DNA of 64,000 bases from Terriglobia bacterium. GTDB lineage: Bacteria; Acidobacteriota; Terriglobia; Acidiferrales; UBA7541. The notes under the pieces are model-generated. The model saw nothing but the letters and a program-made list of their open reading frames with translations. It searched no databases and had not been told where the DNA came from. The translations under genes and the position numbers were made by a program. The first letter of the stretch is position 1; each line of letters starts with the position of its first letter. Where the stretch lies: positions 62,001 through 126,000 of the forward strand of contig JAIQGD010000001.1 of NCBI GenBank assembly GCA_020072765.1. The letters run 5' to 3'. Positions 1-8,822 of the stretch are shown here, piece after piece.

Positions 1-467
1 GCGCCGACCGGACACACCTGCACACAGGGAGGGTTGGCGCAGTGGTTGCAGAGCTTGGGCACAAAGAAGGTGCGCAGGATGCCCTTTTCGCTGACCGTGG
101 AGGGAAACCCTTCGATTCCGCCATTGGGACTGGTTACCACGGTTTGTCCGTCCGTCGTGATCACGTAGCGCTCCACCCAGGTGCGGAAGTAGAACGGCTC
201 GCGCGGGACATTGTTCTCGGTCTTGCAAGCATCCACGCAACGGCCGCAGCCGATGCACTTGTTCACACTGATGCCCATCCCGTAGTAGTGCTCTTCCGGC
301 TTGTAGTTCGGCTCCTCGGCGCCTGCAGCCACGCCTTCCGCCACGGCGATGGTCGCCAGCAGTAACGGAGCCGCCGCCGCGCACTGCTTCAAAAATTCCC
401 GCCGCTCCTGGGAGACTTGCTCCGGTGCGCCGGCAATAGCTTGAGGAGGCTTCGCTTCAGGGGTCAT
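1..467 (-). CDS. 4Fe-4S ferredoxin-type electron-transfer subunit (partial, C-terminus beyond window)
   Basis: The ORF is absent from the supplied track because it runs off the left edge; 155 codons are visible from ATG 467. The N-terminus has a Tat-like signal (RREFL followed by an Ala/Leu-rich stretch), so it probably acts on the periplasmic side. It then has a CIGCGRCVDAC ferredoxin cluster motif and a second CNHCANPPCVQVCPVGA motif. This arrangement is that of NrfC/HybA/PhsB-like multi-cluster subunits, which pass electrons between a quinol-linked membrane partner and a catalytic or cytochrome subunit. The start overlaps the stop of the upstream eight-heme cytochrome (ATGA), so the two are translationally coupled. 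The catalytic partner, if any, lies outside the window. Confidence 0.85.
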   Translation of the reverse strand, partial: MTPEAKPPQAIAGAPEQVSQERREFLKQCAAAAPLLLATIAVAEGVAAGAEEPNYKPEEHYYGMGISVNKCIGCGRCVDACKTENNVPREPFYFRTWVERYVITTDGQTVVTSPNGGIEGFPSTVSEKGILRTFFVPKLCNHCANPPCVQVCPVG

Positions 468-1192
468 GGGACCTCCGGAAAATGGGCGTAGTGGCATTGC
501 CAGCAGACGTAGCGCTCCCCATGAGTACTTAGGTCCACGCGCGCAACGTCGGGAGCTCCCTTCGCTCCCTGGGCATGGCACTGCCCGCAGAATTCACGGG
601 TCTGCGGCTTCGTGGGGGTGCTCAACAACGGATTGATCTTGTGCGTTTCCTCGACGTGGTGGCACGTGGTGCAAGGAACCGTGGTGTGCTTCGACAGAGC
701 CTTGGTTCTGGCGATTTCACCGTGGCAGGCGCTGCACTCCTGGGGCGTGTGCGGAGGAACCGGCGCGTGCGGGTTGTGGCAGGTGATGCAGGGCCGCCCG
801 GGGTTGTGGCTGACGGGATCAATTTGCGGAAAGCCGGTCGGCCGCGACGGGTCATAGCCATGGCACAGCGGGCAAAAACCACGCTGGCGAGGGGCCGGGG
901 GCTTGTGATCCGCGGGGGATTCCACATGCGCCGCCTGAGCGCCATGGCAGACCTCGCACGCCACGCTCCGGTGCCGCGCCTCGTCGTGAACCTTGGCGAT
1001 ATCCGGATGGCATAACGCACACGCTTCGTGCCCCGCATAGACTTCGGGCTTGGAAGCATTGGCATCAATCGCGGCGGCTCGGTAATGACCCAAAGCGCCG
1101 AAGGTCTTGGGGACCATGTAATGCCGGGCAACGGTCAAGCTCCCACCCAGGATCAGGAAGACAACCACCAGACGATTCACCTGTTGGGGCAT
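464..1192 (-). CDS. Membrane-anchored octaheme c-type cytochrome
   Basis: The 242-residue protein starts with an uncleaved-looking hydrophobic N-terminal helix (residues ~8-20) and then carries eight CXXCH heme sites (CALCH, CEVCH, CPLCH, CITCH, CSACH, CTTCH, CGQCH, CWQCH). It should be a periplasmic electron carrier tethered to the inner membrane. It shares an operon with the ferredoxin-like subunit downstream. The ATG at 1192 is preceded by a GAGGCGG Shine-Dalgarno-like run. Two FNR/CRP-like palindromes and a TAAAAT -10 candidate lie directly upstream. No family beyond multiheme cytochrome c can be named with confidence. Confidence 0.88.
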   Translation of the reverse strand: MPQQVNRLVVVFLILGGSLTVARHYMVPKTFGALGHYRAAAIDANASKPEVYAGHEACALCHPDIAKVHDEARHRSVACEVCHGAQAAHVESPADHKPPAPRQRGFCPLCHGYDPSRPTGFPQIDPVSHNPGRPCITCHNPHAPVPPHTPQECSACHGEIARTKALSKHTTVPCTTCHHVEETHKINPLLSTPTKPQTREFCGQCHAQGAKGAPDVARVDLSTHGERYVCWQCHYAHFPEVP

Positions 1193-1251
1193 CGCGTTCG
1201 CCGCCTCGGCAGCATCTCGCGAGCATTTTAGGAGGGTTACGGCCGGCCTTC

Positions 1252-1290
1252 CGTGATGCCGGTCACAGAAAGAACGTGAGCTTTATCACA
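1252..1290 (-). promoter_or_regulatory. Tandem GTGA-N6-TCAC sites (FNR/CRP-like) upstream of octaheme cytochrome
   Basis: GTGA-tgccgg-TCAC (1253-1266) and GTGA-gcttta-TCAC (1276-1289) have centres exactly 23 bp apart. On the minus strand, TAAAAT (1230-1225) starts 29.5 bp from the centre of the proximal site. That is the spacing expected when the activator is centred at -41.5 (class II), with a start point near 1218. Confidence 0.7.
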
Positions 1291-1403
1291 GCGGTGCCAT
1301 GGTTCGATCGTACGGCGAAGAATAGTCGTAACCGTGGCAGTTATAGGTACCTGTGCCGGAGTCGTGCTCTGAGCACCAACATGACATCTACGGGGTTTTC
1401 TTC

Positions 1404-2726
1404 TTATTTCGTTTCGCCCGGCTTGGGGGCCTCGATCTTCCGGATCAGGAATGCCAGAGCGATCAGCACGAGCACGATGGCCACGATGGAAGCCACCAGC
1501 CCCTGACGGCGGTACTTCAGCTCCTTCATGGCGGCCAGTCCGGCCTGCCAGGTCTTGTCCGTGACCTTCAGCCCCGCCTGGATATTCTGGTCCACGGCGT
1601 CGGGGCGGGCGGAATGAATCGCGACGCGCGCCTTGGTCAGATCATCCTGCGCTTCGGTCAAGGCCATGGCGGTCTGACCGACTTCGACGCCCGAAACCTG
1701 CGCGCGTTTCAGAATCTCCTCCGAGCGCTGGATCTCCCCGTCCAACTTCACCAGCCCGGCGTGCATGCCAGCAGCTGCCGTGTAGCCCGCGTCTCCTTCC
1801 ACATGGCATCGCACGCAAAACGCGGTGTTTCCGGTCCCGATCGAGCCGTCGCTGGGGTGCTGGATGGCGTGGTTGCTATGGCAGGTGATGCAGCCCGGAA
1901 ACCCCATGGCGCCAAAAGCGGCCTTGTGCGGGCCGGAATCGAACAATTGCTGCTGAAAAACATGACAGGTCGAGCAGACCCGCTCGACCGAAGCCACCCC
2001 GGGAGGCGCGGCGCCATGGCTGCCGTGGCAGGTCGAACAGGTCGGCGCGCTCAAATCGCCGCGGACCGCCAAGGCCTCGTGATGGACGCTAGTCGAGTAG
2101 AGCGCGAACTGGTTCGTGGGAATCTTGTAATCCTTCATGTACTCGGCGTTGGCGTGGCACCTCGCGCAGGTCCGCGCGACGTTCGCCGGGTACACCGAGG
2201 AGCGCGGATCATTTGGCGGATGAATGTTGTGCGTCGTATGACAATCGATGCACACGGCGACGTGGCTATTCCCTTTGGCCAGCATTTTCCCGTGCACGCT
2301 GGTCTGGTACTGGCTGAGCTGATCGGTGCGCACCGAAGGGTTGAATCCGCGCATGTACGCGGCGTCGGAATGGCACTTGCCGCACAGCGCCGGGATTTGC
2401 GCCCGCTCGATGTGTCCCCGGAACCCGGCGGCCTTGCCCATGGCCTGGGTCATGTCGTCGCTGGACGAATCGCCGCCGTGGCAGCTCGTGCACAACAGCC
2501 CCTTCTGCGCATGAATGCTGCCGGCAAATTCCTCGGCGTTGATGCCGAGCGGCGGATCGAACAGCCCGTGACAGTTGATGCAACTATTCTTCGCCTGCGC
2601 AGGAAGTCCCGGTGCCGCGAGCAGGAACAGGCAGCAGGACAGCGCCACCATGATCAGCGCGTTCTTCGCGCCCCGGCAGACCATCCGGCCGCTCGCCCTC
2701 CCGCTCTGTGCCTCCGGCCTTTTCAT
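1404..2726 (-). CDS. Nonaheme c-type cytochrome, C-terminally membrane-anchored, associated with bc complex
   Basis: I chose ATG 2726 because GAAGGAG precedes it; the longer ORF start at 2759 lacks a comparable site. A Sec signal peptide (…LFLLAAPGLPAQA) is followed by nine CXXCH motifs (CINCH, CTSCH, CGKCH, CIDCH, CARCH, CSTCH twice, CITCH, CVRCH). After them comes a helical stretch and a C-terminal transmembrane helix (RQGLVASIVAIVLVLIALAFLI). It lies a few tens of bases after the cytochrome b gene and probably replaces cytochrome c1/f as the electron acceptor of a Rieske/cytochrome b quinol oxidoreductase. The assignment to that complex is inferred from position. Confidence 0.87.
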   Translation of the reverse strand: MKRPEAQSGRASGRMVCRGAKNALIMVALSCCLFLLAAPGLPAQAKNSCINCHGLFDPPLGINAEEFAGSIHAQKGLLCTSCHGGDSSSDDMTQAMGKAAGFRGHIERAQIPALCGKCHSDAAYMRGFNPSVRTDQLSQYQTSVHGKMLAKGNSHVAVCIDCHTTHNIHPPNDPRSSVYPANVARTCARCHANAEYMKDYKIPTNQFALYSTSVHHEALAVRGDLSAPTCSTCHGSHGAAPPGVASVERVCSTCHVFQQQLFDSGPHKAAFGAMGFPGCITCHSNHAIQHPSDGSIGTGNTAFCVRCHVEGDAGYTAAAGMHAGLVKLDGEIQRSEEILKRAQVSGVEVGQTAMALTEAQDDLTKARVAIHSARPDAVDQNIQAGLKVTDKTWQAGLAAMKELKYRRQGLVASIVAIVLVLIALAFLIRKIEAPKPGETK

Positions 2727-2762
2727 GTTCCGCTCCGGCTCCTTCCGGGCTCTCTCCATCGA

Positions 2763-3848
2763 TTATTTTGCGAAATATGCGTATACCGTCATGACCACGA
2801 CATAGCCCAGCGCAAACACGCCGGCGCCGGTGACCCATCGCTGCGCCCGGCCGCCCGGTCCCCGGTCGAAAAACGGCAGCAGCACCCACACGACAAACGC
2901 CGCGTTGAAGCCGAGCACGCCCAGCAGTTCGCCGTCAAAAATCCAGATCTTCGGGGGAATCATTTTCAGAGTCTGAAACATGAACATGAAATACCACTCG
3001 GGCCGGATGCCCGGCGGCGCCGACGCAAATGCATCCGCCTTCGTGCCCAGCTCCCAGGGCTTGAAGGCCGCCAGCCCTCCCAAAATCGCCAGGGCGACAT
3101 ACCAGGCCATGAGCTCGCGCAGCAGAAAGTTCGGGAAAAACCGCATCTCGCGCCGCTCGGACGGCCGGGCCTCCCACTCGGCTTCGACGCTGGGCGGCAC
3201 GCTCATGCCAAACCGCTGCACCAGGAGGACGTGGAGGGCCACCAGCGCGGTGGCGATCCCGGGCAGGACGGCCACGTGAAAGCCGAAAAACCGCGTCAAC
3301 GTCGCGCCGGTCACGTCTTCCCCGCCCCGCAGGAACACCGAAATCCATTTCCCGATCACCGGCACCTGCCCCGCAATATCCGTTCCCACTTTGGTGGCGA
3401 AAAACGACAGCGTGTTCCAGGGCAGCAGGTATCCGCTGAATCCGAATCCCAGCAGCAGGAACAGCAGCAGCATCCCGCTCAGCCAGGTCAGCTCGCGCGG
3501 CTTGCGATACGCCTTCAGGAAAAACACGCTGAACATGTGCACGGACGCGGTGAGGATCATCAGATTCGCGCTCCAGGAGTGGATCGAGCGGATCAGCCAC
3601 CCGAACCGCACCTGGGTCATGATGTATTCCACGCTCTCGTAGGCTTCGTTGGGACTGGGGCGGTAATAGAGAAGCAGCAAAATCCCGGTCAGCACCTGCA
3701 CGCCGAACAGAAACAGCGTCATGCCACCGAAGAAATACCAGTGGGAATAACGGTGCTGCGGGACCTTCTTGTGCTCCATGAATTCAACGAGCCCGTGCAA
3801 TCCAATCCGCTCGTCGAGCCATTTTCGGACGGTCCCCAGCACATCCAT
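2763..3848 (-). CDS. Cytochrome b (bc1/b6f-type, fused N- and C-terminal parts)
   Basis: The 361-residue polytopic membrane protein carries both the heme-binding four-helix part (for example [17 protein letters not shown] and [11 protein letters not shown] with paired His) and the C-terminal part with the quinol-site PEWYF motif ([10 protein letters not shown]). It would oxidise quinol and pass electrons to the Rieske protein encoded immediately upstream. The start overlaps the end of the Rieske gene within a base or so. With the nonaheme cytochrome it forms a three-gene cluster of Rieske, cytochrome b and multiheme cytochrome c. Confidence 0.93.
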   Translation of the reverse strand: MDVLGTVRKWLDERIGLHGLVEFMEHKKVPQHRYSHWYFFGGMTLFLFGVQVLTGILLLLYYRPSPNEAYESVEYIMTQVRFGWLIRSIHSWSANLMILTASVHMFSVFFLKAYRKPRELTWLSGMLLLFLLLGFGFSGYLLPWNTLSFFATKVGTDIAGQVPVIGKWISVFLRGGEDVTGATLTRFFGFHVAVLPGIATALVALHVLLVQRFGMSVPPSVEAEWEARPSERREMRFFPNFLLRELMAWYVALAILGGLAAFKPWELGTKADAFASAPPGIRPEWYFMFMFQTLKMIPPKIWIFDGELLGVLGFNAAFVVWVLLPFFDRGPGGRAQRWVTGAGVFALGYVVVMTVYAYFAK

Positions 3849-3849
3849 C

Positions 3850-4314
3850 TCAGGCGTTCCCCTGGCGGCGAACGTAAATCTCCTCGCCCTTCAAGAACAC
3901 GTCGTACTTGTCGAGCGGCCGCGGCGGCGGCCCGCTGATATTGCGCCCGTCCGGCGTGTACATCCCGTTGTGGCAGGCGCACCAGACGCTGCGCAGATCG
4001 CTGCGGTATTGCACCGTGCAATTTAAGTGCGTGCAGACCGCCGAGATCGCGGAATATTGACCGTCGGGGGTAAGAATCAGGAGGGCGGGCCGGCTGCCAA
4101 AACGGAAGATTTTCCCGGTGTTCGGCTTCAGGTCTCCGACGCGTCCGGCCAGCACCGTGTCGCTGGTGGCCTCGGCAGTCTCCGGCGGGAAAATGTAACG
4201 CAGCACGGGGTAGAGGAATGACGCCAGCGACGCGGCCACGCCGGCACCCAGGAAGATTTCGACAAAGAGCCGCCGCTTCGGCTGACCCGGCGCGTTCAGG
4301 GATTGCTCGCTCAA
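3850..4314 (-). CDS. Rieske [2Fe-2S] protein of quinol:cytochrome c oxidoreductase
   Basis: The two Rieske boxes are clear: CTHLNC (C-T-H-x-x-C) and CACHNG (C-x-C-H). An N-terminal membrane helix ([22 protein letters not shown]) anchors the protein. The track ORF begins at 4398, but a TTG at 4314 has an excellent GAGGAGG six bases upstream and places the hydrophobic anchor close to the N-terminus. I therefore take 4314 as the start (154 residues). It is the first gene of the Rieske-cytochrome b-nonaheme operon, and its stop abuts the next start. Confidence 0.9.
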   Translation of the reverse strand: MSEQSLNAPGQPKRRLFVEIFLGAGVAASLASFLYPVLRYIFPPETAEATSDTVLAGRVGDLKPNTGKIFRFGSRPALLILTPDGQYSAISAVCTHLNCTVQYRSDLRSVWCACHNGMYTPDGRNISGPPPRPLDKYDVFLKGEEIYVRRQGNA

Positions 4315-4572
4315 CGCCTTCCTCCTCGAACGGGGTGAATCGCGCCCTGCGATCCCGTGCAGACTGCATGATAACGTCTTTTCAGGATCGGCCGTCAAGC
4401 CGTGTCAAAACGCACCGGCGAAAACATAACCGCGCTGCCGGTGAAGCGATGCACCCCCTCGTTTCGTCTTTCGGCAATCAGCTCTTCTTCCCGAGCACCT
4501 ACTTATCACCCTTGGTTACGTTGTGTGGGTTCCTGGCGTTTCACGCTGCTGCGGCACGTCCTCGAGACAGAA

Positions 4573-4597
4573 GCGGGGAGCCGAGAAGGCTCCCCGC
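4573..4597 (-). terminator. Intrinsic-type terminator hairpin after the outer-membrane barrel gene
   Basis: A perfect 10-bp stem, GCGGGGAGCC and GGCTCCCCGC, encloses the 5-nt loop GAGAA. It starts six bases beyond the stop codon of the barrel gene. On the minus strand it is followed by a modestly T-rich TTCTGTCT. Confidence 0.8.
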
Positions 4598-4602
4598 CCG
4601 CA

Positions 4603-7281
4603 TCAGAAGGCGTAACGAACCGAGAAGATCGCCGCATTCCCGTTGAAATCCGGCGCCGGAATCGGAGCCAGCGTGAGATACGACGGATTCGGATAGGACG
4701 CCCCGGCGGCGATCGGCAGACTGACGTTCATCGGCGTCTTGGAGTTGTACCCGTAATAGTTCCACTGCACCTTGTAGCTCAGGCCCTTGTACGCGTTGAT
4801 CTCCACCGAGGCGAACGGCTTCTGGTACGTGAAAGCCAGCGTCCCGCCCGGCTGCAACGGATTCAGAAACAGCGTGCTGCCGCCCGCAAAGGCCCCGGAA
4901 TATCCCACGCGTGTGGTGACTTTCTTCGTCGGCTTCCACATCACATCGCTGTAGGCGTAATGCTGCTTGTTGGTATAGAACGCCGTTGCGCCCAGATTGA
5001 TCGCCGGCACCCCTGGGTCGAATATACTGGCGGGGCACGCTGCCCACGTGGGCAACGACGTTCCCGAATTGACGTTCGTCATCGTCCCCCAAGTCTCGCG
5101 GAAACAGACGAACGTCTGCGCGGACAGATCGGTGAAGTTGTATCCGAGCGTGTAAGCAAACTTGGGATTCGGCGCCAGCACGGTCGTAACACTGTACGTC
5201 CGGCCGTGCTCGAGGTTGTTCACGGTGCTCACGTTGTCGCGGTTTTCGTGGATGTCCACCGCTGCGTCCACCGTCGCCCAGGACCGGGGCGTGTACGTCG
5301 CGTGCACTTTGTAGCTCTGGATTTGCCGCGGCCAGATGCGTGTGTACGCGAAATCGTTGTAGCCGAACTGGAAATCGGCGTTTATCCGCAGCGTATCCAT
5401 CGGCCGCAGCGTCACGCCGGCCAGCCCCACGTGTTCACTGATCGTGGAAACATCCCGCGGCGTCGTCAGCTCGGAGCTGAGCTGGGCAGGATCCACAGTC
5501 CATGTGATCGAGCCGTCGATGGGACTCGGTGTGCTGCACGTGCCGCCGGCAGAGGGACCACCCACGTTAGCGAGCGGGCAGTACCCGCGCGCCGCCAGGT
5601 AGTCATTGCCCGCCGCGGCGGTCGAGCCACCGGGATAATAGGTCAGACTCAGAATCTGACCTACCGCGGACGCACCTGTATTAGTGACTGAATCGAGTTC
5701 GAATTCGCTGATCTTTTTGGTCTCATACATATAGCCGATTCGCCCGCTGATGCGCGGGGTGAAATCAGCCTCGACCTGAATCGTGTTCGAGATCAGCCTC
5801 TGCCCCCAAAACTGCGCGTACAGCGTGTTCTTATAGTCCTCGGACGCCGTGGCGGTGTGCTGCGGGCAAGTCGCCGCCGTGTAGGGGCTCGGGCAAATGG
5901 CCGTGAATGTCGGCATGCCCGGTCCGGCCGGAGCCAGGGGCGCGAACGCCGCCACCGGCGACAGGATGTTGTACGTTCCGGTCGCTGCGGCAAACAGGTT
6001 CACGCCCGAATAGTTGAACACGCCGGGCGAACGCCAATTGTCATAACGAACGGCATCGCGGACGCGAACTTTCTGGGTCACCGAATAAACTCCGGCCCAA
6101 TTCGCATGCACGAACACTTCCTTGGCCTCGGCCGGACCCATGACGATCGCGTCGCGAACAAGACTGGCGGCGGAATTGATCCATTCGTTGGCGATGTCGT
6201 TGAGACTCTTGATCTTGTTGTCGCTGGTGCTGTAGCTGGCCGATCCTGACATCTCGAAATTCGTGAAATAGGTGGACTGGAGACTCACCCGCTCGGTCGG
6301 CAGAAAATTCCGCGCCGGGGCCGTCCTCGAATACGACACGTACTGCTTGCAAGTCGGATTCGCGTAGCCGGTTGTCAGGAACGGCGCATTGCAGGGCGCT
6401 GCCGACGTGACGCCTGGCTGATAGTACCAGTTGAGCCCCATATCCACCTTCAGCGGGGGATATTGGGCTGTCGAGACCGTAAACGGGGTGTTGGCCAGCG
6501 TGTCGATGGTGTCCTGCTTGTTATATTCGAGAAACTGATCGTAGGAAATGGTCGTCTTCGGCAGGACACGGAAATCCACCCCGACGTGGTACGCGTTCGT
6601 GGTCATCCGAAAATTCTGCGCCAGCAGAAAATCCGTGGTGCCGTGAAACGAAGTGAGCGACGGGCCTTCGTCCACATCGCGCGAATATCCCACGCGGAAG
6701 CGCACGCGGGATTGTGGCAGCAGCGTCAAATCGTAATCCTGCATGCGCCGCACCAGATTGAGCGAATGCGGCGACCGGGTAACCGGATAGACCGGGTTGG
6801 TGATCGGGAACGTCAGCGGATTTCCCGCCGACGGCATGATCGGAACCTGGTTCAGCGGATTCGCCAGCAGGTTGTAATCCCAAAAATTCTTGTGCCGGCG
6901 GAACACGCCTGAAAAATCGAACCACTTGTTCTTGTCCGCCCGCAGGCGCGAGACGTTGTCCGGGTCGCCTCCATATCCGAAGTTGGTGAAATCGAGCCGG
7001 TCGAAGAGCAGCCCCTGGTGATTGAGCGACCTCACGTGCACGCTGTAATCGAGCACGCGCGGGCCGGTCCTCAGATTCACGAACGTGCCATACGTGTCCT
7101 GGTTGCCGTCGATCCAGGTTCCCCGGTAGCCCAACTCCACCGACTGCTGGATATTATAATTCCCCGTATCGATTCCCTTCACCGCCTCGGAGTCATCCTG
7201 GGCCCGGGACACGGGCGCCAGGAAGAGCGCGGCCACCACCAGCAACAAACCAAGCGGTCTAATTATCAAACGATCTCTCAT
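4603..7281 (-). CDS. Large outer-membrane beta-barrel, MtrB/PioB-like, partner of decaheme cytochrome
   Basis: The track ORF starts at 7467, but the codon at 7281 opens a clear signal peptide (MRDRLIIRPLGLLLVVAALFLAPVSRAQ) preceded by a GGGGTG site, giving 892 residues. The mature protein has alternating aromatic/polar strands throughout and ends in YAF, the C-terminal aromatic signature of outer-membrane barrels. It is encoded directly downstream of a DmsE-type decaheme cytochrome, the usual partner of MtrB/PioB/DmsF porins, which hold a multiheme cytochrome as an electron conduit through the outer membrane. I did not see the N-terminal CXXC of metal-reducing MtrB. Family membership is inferred from architecture and context. 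Confidence 0.72.
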   Translation of the reverse strand: MRDRLIIRPLGLLLVVAALFLAPVSRAQDDSEAVKGIDTGNYNIQQSVELGYRGTWIDGNQDTYGTFVNLRTGPRVLDYSVHVRSLNHQGLLFDRLDFTNFGYGGDPDNVSRLRADKNKWFDFSGVFRRHKNFWDYNLLANPLNQVPIMPSAGNPLTFPITNPVYPVTRSPHSLNLVRRMQDYDLTLLPQSRVRFRVGYSRDVDEGPSLTSFHGTTDFLLAQNFRMTTNAYHVGVDFRVLPKTTISYDQFLEYNKQDTIDTLANTPFTVSTAQYPPLKVDMGLNWYYQPGVTSAAPCNAPFLTTGYANPTCKQYVSYSRTAPARNFLPTERVSLQSTYFTNFEMSGSASYSTSDNKIKSLNDIANEWINSAASLVRDAIVMGPAEAKEVFVHANWAGVYSVTQKVRVRDAVRYDNWRSPGVFNYSGVNLFAAATGTYNILSPVAAFAPLAPAGPGMPTFTAICPSPYTAATCPQHTATASEDYKNTLYAQFWGQRLISNTIQVEADFTPRISGRIGYMYETKKISEFELDSVTNTGASAVGQILSLTYYPGGSTAAAGNDYLAARGYCPLANVGGPSAGGTCSTPSPIDGSITWTVDPAQLSSELTTPRDVSTISEHVGLAGVTLRPMDTLRINADFQFGYNDFAYTRIWPRQIQSYKVHATYTPRSWATVDAAVDIHENRDNVSTVNNLEHGRTYSVTTVLAPNPKFAYTLGYNFTDLSAQTFVCFRETWGTMTNVNSGTSLPTWAACPASIFDPGVPAINLGATAFYTNKQHYAYSDVMWKPTKKVTTRVGYSGAFAGGSTLFLNPLQPGGTLAFTYQKPFASVEINAYKGLSYKVQWNYYGYNSKTPMNVSLPIAAGASYPNPSYLTLAPIPAPDFNGNAAIFSVRYAF

Positions 7282-7378
7282 GATGTTTTCACCCCGCCGA
7301 TTGAGACTTATGATTTCTGTTAGCCAGTTCCATGACTTGCCGTGCCTTCCACATTGGCCGATGGTCGTCATAGTCGGC

Positions 7379-8368
7379 CTACCGGAAGAAATAATTGCTG
7401 AAGTTGGATCCGTGAATTTGCACGTGACACAGCGTGCACGCTTGCTGTTGGGTCGCGTTCTGGGCATCCATGACTTTGTCCATCGATGGCCCGTGTGGCA
7501 ACGCGGCTGTGGTGTGGCACTGCAGGCAGAGCAGGTTGACGTTGCTGTACTTCAGCATGTGCGGATTGGCTCCGCCGTGCGGAATATGGCAGGTCGCGCA
7601 TCCTTCCACCTTTACGGAGGCGTGTGCGAACACGAACGGTCCCTGCTTGTCGGCGTGGCACTTGTAGCAGACAAAATCTCCGGAGTCCGAAGTGCGGAGT
7701 TGCCGTACCAGATGGTCGGACTCCCAGACGCCGCCCGTTCCGTGCTGGTTGTGGCAGTCGGTGCACTGGATCAGGCCCTCGTTTACCCGATGGTGCTCCG
7801 GCATATTGAATTGGGATTTCTGCTGCAAGTGGCAGGAGTAGCAGAGCGCCGGTTGTGACTTGACCAGCAGGCTTTCCTTCACAGTCGCGTGGTGCGGCGA
7901 GTGGCAGTCGATGCAGCTGACGTCGTTCTGCCGGTGGAACGAATTCGGGCTATTGAGGTGCGTGGGGCCCGAAGCGTGACAGGTCAGGCAGCGCGCGTTC
8001 ACCTCGCCCGGCGAGGCCTTCTTGAACAGGAATATTTTGGACTTGTCGCTGGGGTCGGCGGCATGGCTCGCCCCGGCGCCGTGGCAGGCCTCGCACCCCT
8101 GCTTGGAGGGCCCGCCGCGCGTGTCGAGCGTGGTCCTGAAATGGACGCTCTTGGACCAGCTGTCGTAATTTTTCTCGTGGCAGGTCTTGCACCGCTCCGC
8201 ACCGACGTACTCCGAGTCGGCCGGACTCGCAGCGGACTGGCCCGGCTGAGCCGCCGCACTCGGCGTGTCGCCGGCGGCGCCGACGGCTGAGCGGACGAAT
8301 GTCAGCGGAACAACGCTTATAGCAACGAACAAGAAAATAATAGTGCCAATATTATTCAAGCGTCTCAT
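7379..8368 (-). CDS. DmsE-family decaheme c-type cytochrome
   Basis: Ten CXXCH motifs are visible (CKTCH, CEACH, CLTCH, CIDCH, CYSCH, CTDCH, CYKCH, CATCH, CLQCH, CTLCH). The C-terminus IHGSNFSNYFFR is typical of DmsE/MtrA-like decahemes. ATG 8368 follows GAGGAG at good spacing and opens a Sec signal; an ATG at 8389 with AGGGG is an alternative, and the track start at 8458 is less likely. The protein should be periplasmic and insert into the barrel encoded 97 bp downstream, forming a porin-cytochrome conduit. Two FNR/CRP-like sites lie upstream. Confidence 0.9.
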   Translation of the reverse strand: MRRLNNIGTIIFLFVAISVVPLTFVRSAVGAAGDTPSAAAQPGQSAASPADSEYVGAERCKTCHEKNYDSWSKSVHFRTTLDTRGGPSKQGCEACHGAGASHAADPSDKSKIFLFKKASPGEVNARCLTCHASGPTHLNSPNSFHRQNDVSCIDCHSPHHATVKESLLVKSQPALCYSCHLQQKSQFNMPEHHRVNEGLIQCTDCHNQHGTGGVWESDHLVRQLRTSDSGDFVCYKCHADKQGPFVFAHASVKVEGCATCHIPHGGANPHMLKYSNVNLLCLQCHTTAALPHGPSMDKVMDAQNATQQQACTLCHVQIHGSNFSNYFFR

Positions 8369-8516
8369 AGGCTCCTCGCGAAGCTTCATTGCATTCCCCT
8401 GTTTGACTGGAGCTGGGCCCTCGAAAGACGTTGCACGTCCCATAGCCATTCCAAACACCCTCTCACCCTAAGAACCCCATTGCGCGGCAATTGTGCATTG
8501 CGGTACTACAATTGGC

Positions 8517-8555
8517 AGTGACCGTTATCACACATTTCCTGTGATCCTTATCACA
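8517..8555 (-). promoter_or_regulatory. Tandem GTGA-N6-TCAC sites upstream of decaheme/barrel operon
   Basis: AGTGA-ccgtta-TCACA (8517-8532) and TGTGA-tcctta-TCACA (8540-8555) have centres 23 bp apart, the same spacing as before the octaheme gene. On the minus strand, CACAAT (8495-8490) falls 29.5 bp from the proximal centre, fitting class II geometry. The sites lie in a 454-bp gap between divergent genes (8369-8822), so the plus-strand cytochrome/oxidase operon could also respond. I see no convincing gene in the rest of the gap. Confidence 0.72.
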
Positions 8556-8822
8556 CGGAATACTTCGCCCCGTTCTCGATTTCACCGCTGTTTTTGGCTG
8601 CGGAATGAAAGCCCATTCAGGCTCCGCGGACGTACATAACGGTGGCGAAAACGGACAGGCGGCGGACGACTTCGCACCACAGACGACCCTGCCAGTCGCA
8701 GACTCCCGCGGGGCGTACCCCTTGGGAGACGAGAAAGATAGTTGCTTGTTTTTTCTGGCCGTCGCTGCTACGATTCGCCATTCTTCGGACCTATGACGCC
8801 AGGTCTACACCGCGCTCCGAGA

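Noticed and set aside
1353-3938. 861-codon plus-strand ORF opposite the cytochrome operon
   Set aside because: It is the mirror of three genes with unmistakable heme, cytochrome b and Rieske motifs on the minus strand; its own translation is low-complexity and His/Arg-rich without domains.
8605-8796. 63-codon plus-strand ORF in the gap before the diheme cytochrome
   Set aside because: No ribosome-binding site, no domain, and it lies in a regulatory gap; probably non-coding.
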